Below are positions 13,195-16,685 of a DNA stretch of 16,685 nt, one piece after another. The position numbers and the translations under genes were made by a program. Within the stretch, counting starts at the first letter, position 1. Every line of letters starts with the position of its first letter. Origin of the DNA: an uncultured Oscillospiraceae bacterium (GTDB lineage: Bacteria; Bacillota; Clostridia; Oscillospirales; Oscillospiraceae). Below the pieces are notes generated by a model. That model was not told where the DNA came from. It saw only the letters and a program-made list of their open reading frames with translations, and did no database searches. The stretch lies in NCBI GenBank assembly GCA_910588365.1, contig CAJUQS010000029.1:1-16685 (forward strand), in the 5' to 3' direction.

Positions 13195-14172
13195 ATGAGA
13201 AAAAGCTATCGCGGCAGGCGCCGGAGGGGCCTGCATCCCATTGTCCTGATTGTTCCGCTGGCGCTGGCCGGCGTGTTTTTCCTGGGCCAGATGCGAAACC
13301 GGGCCCCCGCCGGCGATTCCCCGGCGCCCCCGCCGGCGGACACCCCAGCCGTACAGGGGGACCAGTCCCCCCTGCCGGAGCACACATCCACCAACTCGGG
13401 CGCCGGCTGCACGCTGACGGAGCTGGGGGAGGAGGCCATATACACCGGCAACCTGATTCTGGTGAACAACCAGATTTTTTACCGCTTTCCCGAGGAACAG
13501 GAGCTGGTGAACATCTATGAGGAGAAGATCTCCGGCTACTACGTCCGGGACATGGAGGTCTTCCTGGCGCCCGCAGCCATGGAGGCCCTCAACCGGCTGC
13601 TGGCCGCCTTCCTGGAAAACGGGGGCAGCGAGACCATCAACGTGGTGGCCGGCTACCGGGACGCGGAGTTCCAGCAGCACCTCTTTGACCAGAGCGCCCA
13701 GCGCAACGGGGAGGAACACGCGAAAAAGTACGTGGCGCAGCCCGGCGGCAGCGAGCACCATACGGGGCTGGTGGTGGATCTGTCCGTTTTGAAAAACGGC
13801 GTCAGCCAGGACTACGACGGCACCGGGGAGTACGCCTGGATCAACGAGAACTGCCAGGATTACGGCTGGGTGGTCCGCTACGAGTCCGGGAAGGAGGAGC
13901 TGACAGGCATCTGGGACGAACCGTGGCACTTCCGCTATGTGGGCGTCCCCCACGCCACGGAGATGGCGCGCCAGGGGATGTGCCTGGAGGAGTACATGGA
14001 GTATCTCCGCCGGTTTCCCTTTGACGGGGAGCACCTGACCATCCGGTGCGCGGATGGAACCTACGAGGCCTGGTATACCCGGGGGACCCGAGCCTACCTC
14101 CCGGACAGCGGGGAGTACGAGGTCTCCGGCAACAACGTGGACGGCGTTATTGTGACGCGCAAAGTCGGGTGA
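13195..14172 (+). CDS. VanY-type D-alanyl-D-alanine carboxypeptidase (M15B)
   Basis: This is a 325-residue zinc peptidase anchored by an N-terminal TM (about 14-31), with a Pro/Ala-rich linker to about 70 and a LAS/M15B catalytic domain (about 115-270). Zinc ligands are His188 and Asp195 in SEHHTGLVVD and His245 in EPWHF; Glu242 is the catalytic base. It removes the terminal D-Ala from peptidoglycan stem peptides outside the membrane. About 70 residues after the catalytic domain (FDGEHLTIRCADGTYEAWYT onward) form an extra C-terminal part seen in DacB/VanY-like clostridial proteins. Position after a two-component system resembles vanRS-vanY arrangements, but no ligase or dehydrogenase genes are present. 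AGGAG lies 15 nt before ATG, rather far. Confidence 0.93.
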   Translation: MRKSYRGRRRRGLHPIVLIVPLALAGVFFLGQMRNRAPAGDSPAPPPADTPAVQGDQSPLPEHTSTNSGAGCTLTELGEEAIYTGNLILVNNQIFYRFPEEQELVNIYEEKISGYYVRDMEVFLAPAAMEALNRLLAAFLENGGSETINVVAGYRDAEFQQHLFDQSAQRNGEEHAKKYVAQPGGSEHHTGLVVDLSVLKNGVSQDYDGTGEYAWINENCQDYGWVVRYESGKEELTGIWDEPWHFRYVGVPHATEMARQGMCLEEYMEYLRRFPFDGEHLTIRCADGTYEAWYTRGTRAYLPDSGEYEVSGNNVDGVIVTRKVG

Positions 14173-14251
14173 CGGAATACGGAGAATCCGCGGGTGCGGC
14201 GCGCCGACGGATGCGGTATCACAATTTAAATTTGGATGCAAGGAGTAGGAC

Positions 14252-14956
14252 ATGAGGGAAGAATGCCTGATTTGCGGCGCGCCGCTGGAGTACCTGGCGG
14301 CGGATGAGATGATGGAGTGCGCGCTCTGCCATACGAAGGAGCCCAGCAAGACCCGCTGCACGGAGGGACACTATGTATGCAGCGCATGCCATACTGCGGG
14401 GATGGATGCCGTCATCGGAGCGTGCCTGCGGGAGGCGTCAAAGGACCCGATTGAGATCCTGACCAGAATGATGGACCAGCCATTCTGCCATATGCACGGC
14501 CCCGAGCACCACGTCATGGTGGGCGCGGCGCTGCTGACGGCCTATCATAACGCCGGCGGGGAGATCGACCTGCCCCAGGCGCTGGCGGAGATGATGAGCC
14601 GGGGAAAAAATGTCCCCGGCGGCGTGTGCGGCTTTTGGGGGGCCTGCGGCGCCGGTATCAGCACCGGGATCTTTGTGTCAATCCTCTCCAAGGCCACACC
14701 GCTGACGGAGGAGTCCTTCGGCCTGTCCAACCTGATGACCTCCAGGGCCCTGGAGAAGATCGGGACGGTGGGCGGTCCCCGCTGCTGCAAGAGGGATTCG
14801 TACCTGTCCATCCTGGCGGCCGCTGATTTCGTGCGGGAACATTTTGGCGTGGAGCTGGACAGGCACGAGGTCGTGTGCGGGTATGCGGCGCAGAACAACC
14901 AGTGCATCGGGAAACGCTGCCCGTTTTCCAGGGCAAACCACCCGAAGGACGCCTGA
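14252..14956 (+). CDS. cysteine-rich DUF5714-like protein
   Basis: This is a 234-residue soluble protein. The N-terminus has a zinc-ribbon pattern, CLIC (5-8) and CALC (23-26), followed by C36 and CSAC (43-46). The main part has conserved-looking blocks: FCHMHGPEHHVMVGAALLTAY (79-98), GKNVPGGVCGFWGACGAGISTGI (118-140) and GGPRCCKRDSY (174-184), then more Cys at 209, 218 and 223. I associate these blocks with the DUF5714 family from anaerobes, whose function is unknown. Clustered Cys and His suggest metal or Fe-S binding and perhaps redox chemistry; that is inference. It has its own AAGGAG site 79 bp after the VanY-type gene and may be co-transcribed with that operon or separate. Confidence 0.75.
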   Translation: MREECLICGAPLEYLAADEMMECALCHTKEPSKTRCTEGHYVCSACHTAGMDAVIGACLREASKDPIEILTRMMDQPFCHMHGPEHHVMVGAALLTAYHNAGGEIDLPQALAEMMSRGKNVPGGVCGFWGACGAGISTGIFVSILSKATPLTEESFGLSNLMTSRALEKIGTVGGPRCCKRDSYLSILAAADFVREHFGVELDRHEVVCGYAAQNNQCIGKRCPFSRANHPKDA

Positions 14957-15056
14957 CAAGCGGGGCGCAGGCCCGCCGGCAAAATAGTAGCGGATGCCGC
15001 CACCGCCGGTAGCGATGCCTGCGTTGTACAGGTGGATTCCATCCCACCATGTAAAA

Positions 15057-15290
15057 GGGGGGCTGCTCCCGAATGCGATACAGCAAATACTGGCGGGCTA
15101 TTTCGGGGTGTCAACAGACGGTTTCCTCGTTAAGAAAGGGCCTTTTCCGGGTGTTCGGGTTGGCGTAGAAATCATAGCACCCGGAGGAATCAAGTCAAAA
15201 TACAGTATTTATGCGGGTCAAGGCATTGAAGCTGGTGGCCCGATTGAAATTGGTCAGATTACTCAGGGAGAAATGGCCCGCGCGCGGGGA
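15057..15290 (+). pseudogene. possible remnant of an XRE/S24-type repressor
   Basis: The 405-bp stretch 14957-15362 has no intact gene and is visibly richer in A/T than its flanks. One plus-strand frame contains NAIQQILAGYFGVSTDGFL, resembling the end of XRE helix-turn-helix domains ('...IADYFGVSTDYLL'). About 50 residues later it has GIEAGGPIEIGQITQGEMAR, resembling the linker and cleavage region of S24 (LexA/CI-like) repressors. The spacing fits such a repressor, but the helix-turn-helix start and the catalytic Ser/Lys part are absent. The frame runs on without a stop into the MBL gene. The match is judged by eye and may be chance. Confidence 0.27.
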
Positions 15291-15362
15291 AACGGGGACG
15301 CTTGCAAAAACGGGCGCGCTGGGTTACAATTAGGTGTATCAAACCGACAGGAGGCATGTAGT

Positions 15363-15983
15363 ATGACGATTACCTGGCTGGGCCACTCCTGCTTTGTTCT
15401 GGAGAGCGGCGGCTTCCGGGTCCTGCTGGACCCCTTCCGCGATGTGCGGGGACTGGCGGACGCGGCCCTGGAGGCGGACGCGGTCTATTGCAGCCACGGC
15501 CACTTCGACCACGCCTACACCGATCAGATCCGTCTCACGTCCGGGAAGGAGAACCCCTTCCAGGTGGCGGAGATCCCCACCTTCCACGACGATCAGTCCG
15601 GGGCCCTGCGGGGCGGCAACACGGTCCGGCGCTTTGCGGCGGAGGGGACGCGCGTCGTCCACGCCGGCGATCTGGGCCACCAGCTCAGCGCCGGGCAGCT
15701 GGAGGCCATCGGCCCCTGCGACGTGCTGCTGCTGCCCGTAGGCGGCACCTACACTGTGGATGCCAGGACCGCCAAGGCGGTGGCCGACGCGCTGAACCCC
15801 CGGGTGGTGGTGCCCATGCACTACCGCAAGGGCGGCATGGGCTTCGACGTGCTGACAACACTGGAGGATTTCACATCTCAGTACCCGCCGGAGCTGGTGA
15901 GGACCTATCCCGGCAGCACCCTGACGGCCGCGCCGGGGATGGAGCGGCAGGTGGCCGTGCTGCAGGCGAAGCTGGCTCTGTGA
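15363..15983 (+). CDS. MBL-fold metal-dependent hydrolase (UlaG-like)
   Basis: This is a 206-residue cytoplasmic metallo-beta-lactamase-fold protein. It has GHSCFVLE at the N-terminus, the metal motif SHGHFDH (His45, His47, Asp49, His50), AGDLGH with Asp103, and MHYRKG with His153. It matches the short UlaG/YhfI-like hydrolases, for which phosphodiester or lactone substrates are known in a few members. The substrate here cannot be assigned. The start at 15363 is chosen because GGAGG precedes it and the family begins with M.ITWLGHS; the frame is open further upstream but that part is unrelated sequence. It converges on the acetyltransferase gene with only 9 bp between stops. Confidence 0.92.
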   Translation: MTITWLGHSCFVLESGGFRVLLDPFRDVRGLADAALEADAVYCSHGHFDHAYTDQIRLTSGKENPFQVAEIPTFHDDQSGALRGGNTVRRFAAEGTRVVHAGDLGHQLSAGQLEAIGPCDVLLLPVGGTYTVDARTAKAVADALNPRVVVPMHYRKGGMGFDVLTTLEDFTSQYPPELVRTYPGSTLTAAPGMERQVAVLQAKLAL

Positions 15984-15992
15984 CGGGGCAGG

Positions 15993-16559
15993 TTATTTCC
16001 CCAGCAGTGCCCTGATCTGTGTCCGCACGGACTCCAGGCCGCTGTCGCACAGTACGGGCAGGAATTCCGCCAGCCGCTCCGGGGGGAAGTCCCACCAGCG
16101 CAGCTCCAGCAGCAGATCAATCAGCTCCTGGTCGAAGCGCTTCCGGATGGGCCTTGCGGGGTTGCCGCCCGCCAGGGTGTAGGGCTCCACGTCCTTTGCC
16201 ACCACAGACTGGGCGGCGATGATGGCGCCGTCCCCGATGTGTACGCCGGGAAGGATGACGCTGTTTCGTCCGATCCACACGTCATTGCCCACCACCGTGT
16301 CCCCCTTGAAGGGGAGCTGGGACATATGGGGCGGCGTATTTTCGGCCCAAATGCCCCCGAACACGTGGAAGGGGTAGGTGGAGACGCTGCTGACCCGGTG
16401 GTTGGCCGGGCCCATGATGAACTGGACGCCGCTGGCCAGGGCGCAGAACTTCCCAATGATCAGCTTATCGCCGAATTCCGGCCAGTTGAACAGAACGTTG
16501 TTCCGCTCAAAGCCCTCCGGGTCAACGGGGTCGTCGTAGTAGGTATATAGTCGACGCAC
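15993..16559 (-). CDS. Vat/CatB-like xenobiotic O-acetyltransferase, 5' end probably frameshifted
   Basis: This is a 188-residue left-handed beta-helix acetyltransferase. It shows GKFCALASGVQFIMGPANHR with the catalytic-type His54, STYPFHVFG (60-68), LPFKGDTVVGNDVWIGRNSVI (82-102), repeated hexapeptides to about 140 and the Vat-like tail NPARPIRKRFDQELIDLLLELRWWDFP. Family members O-acetylate streptogramin A or chloramphenicol, but many chromosomal copies have unknown substrates, so resistance should not be assumed. The GTG at 16559 has no ribosome binding site. A strong GGAGGGGAGG and ATG lie at 16660 in another frame. Family members begin about 30-40 residues earlier, with '..VGDYTYYDDP'. 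Losing two bases in the TATATA run near 16543-16548 would join the two frames as VDYTYYDDP. It is either a recent pseudogene or a read error. Confidence 0.82.
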   Translation of the reverse strand: MRRLYTYYDDPVDPEGFERNNVLFNWPEFGDKLIIGKFCALASGVQFIMGPANHRVSSVSTYPFHVFGGIWAENTPPHMSQLPFKGDTVVGNDVWIGRNSVILPGVHIGDGAIIAAQSVVAKDVEPYTLAGGNPARPIRKRFDQELIDLLLELRWWDFPPERLAEFLPVLCDSGLESVRTQIRALLGK

Positions 16560-16660
16560 TTGAAAATCGGTAAAGATCGGCGGTCAAAATGATACGGGGC
16601 GGCGTTGTCGTCTTTGGCGGGCGTCAGCCCGCCTGCATCCTCCGCCTTGCCCCGCGTCAT
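16560..16660 (-). pseudogene. out-of-frame 5' end of the acetyltransferase gene
   Basis: ATG at 16658-16660 follows a very strong Shine-Dalgarno run (16665-16674) and opens MTRGKAEDAGGLTPAK. The frame passes through KCVDY just before the point where the acetyltransferase frame gives TYYDDP. The first 30 residues do not look like a typical Vat/CatB N-terminus, so more than one change may be present. Confidence 0.45.
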
Positions 16661-16664
16661 TTTT

Positions 16665-16674
16665 CCTCCCCTCC
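16665..16674 (-). promoter_or_regulatory. strong ribosome binding site for the acetyltransferase gene
   Basis: On the minus strand the purine run GGAGGGGAGG lies 4 nt before ATG at 16660. It marks the original translation start and shows that the GTG at 16559 is probably not native. Confidence 0.6.
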
Positions 16675-16685
16675 TTTTTACCTCT

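Noticed and set aside
10239..14172. Glycopeptide (vancomycin) resistance operon
   Set aside because: Only the regulator, kinase and VanY-type peptidase are present. No vanH, vanA/B-type ligase or vanX gene is seen, so resistance is not supported.
1..16685. CRISPR array, rRNA genes or replication origin
   Set aside because: There are no regularly spaced direct repeats, no rRNA-like sequence and no DnaA-box cluster that I could see.

Overview
The window reads as a chromosomal segment of a high-GC gut-type Clostridia, most likely Oscillospiraceae (Flavonifractor / Lawsonibacter / Intestinimonas-like). This rests on GC-rich genes with AGGAG-type ribosome binding sites, direct-sulfhydrylation methionine genes, PrfC, a VanY-type peptidase and abundant intergenic hairpins. 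The genus is an inference from style, not a proven identification.

Layout. (1) Positions 1-2290 are a lower-GC patchwork. It holds a possible surface-protein tail at the left edge, a secreted Ig-like/CAP-domain protein (212-991, minus), a 3' half of tRNA-Thr(GGT) that looks like an integration scar (1434-1478), the 3' remnant of an IS256-family transposase (1557-1766, minus), an unexplained 60-bp inverted repeat, and a 161-bp MITE-like palindromic element flanked by TAA (1951-2111). (2) Positions 2286-5535 are a minus-strand cluster: metY, metA, a barnase-type lipoprotein ribonuclease and its barstar inhibitor. The last three genes overlap one another. (3) Positions 5703-9963 carry three separate minus-strand genes: a PlsC-like acyltransferase with a zinc ribbon, peptide chain release factor 3, and a HAD phosphatase driven by a perfect consensus sigma-A promoter. 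Their spacers hold three related two-hairpin elements. (4) Positions 10239-14172 are a plus-strand unit: OmpR-type response regulator, histidine kinase, an unrecognised membrane-anchored protein and a VanY-type D,D-carboxypeptidase. An 11-bp-period direct repeat sits just upstream of the predicted promoter. (5) Positions 14252-16685 hold a cysteine-rich DUF5714-like protein, a lower-GC stretch with a possible repressor remnant, an MBL-fold hydrolase, and a Vat/CatB-like acetyltransferase whose 5' end seems frameshifted.

How the genes fit together. MetA has the residue pattern of an acetyl-CoA-specific homoserine acyltransferase, and MetY uses O-acetylhomoserine, so the pair gives a direct route from homoserine to homocysteine. 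Barnase-barstar is a secreted nuclease with cytoplasmic self-protection, translationally chained to metA, which is an odd partnership. The two-component unit probably senses and adjusts the cell envelope through VanY-type trimming of D-Ala-terminated peptides. No vanHAX-type genes are present, so there is no evidence for a glycopeptide-resistance operon. I did not find a clearly new multi-gene system. The best leads are the metA-RNase-barstar coupling, the two-component unit with an uncharacterised third protein, and the recurring hairpin elements.
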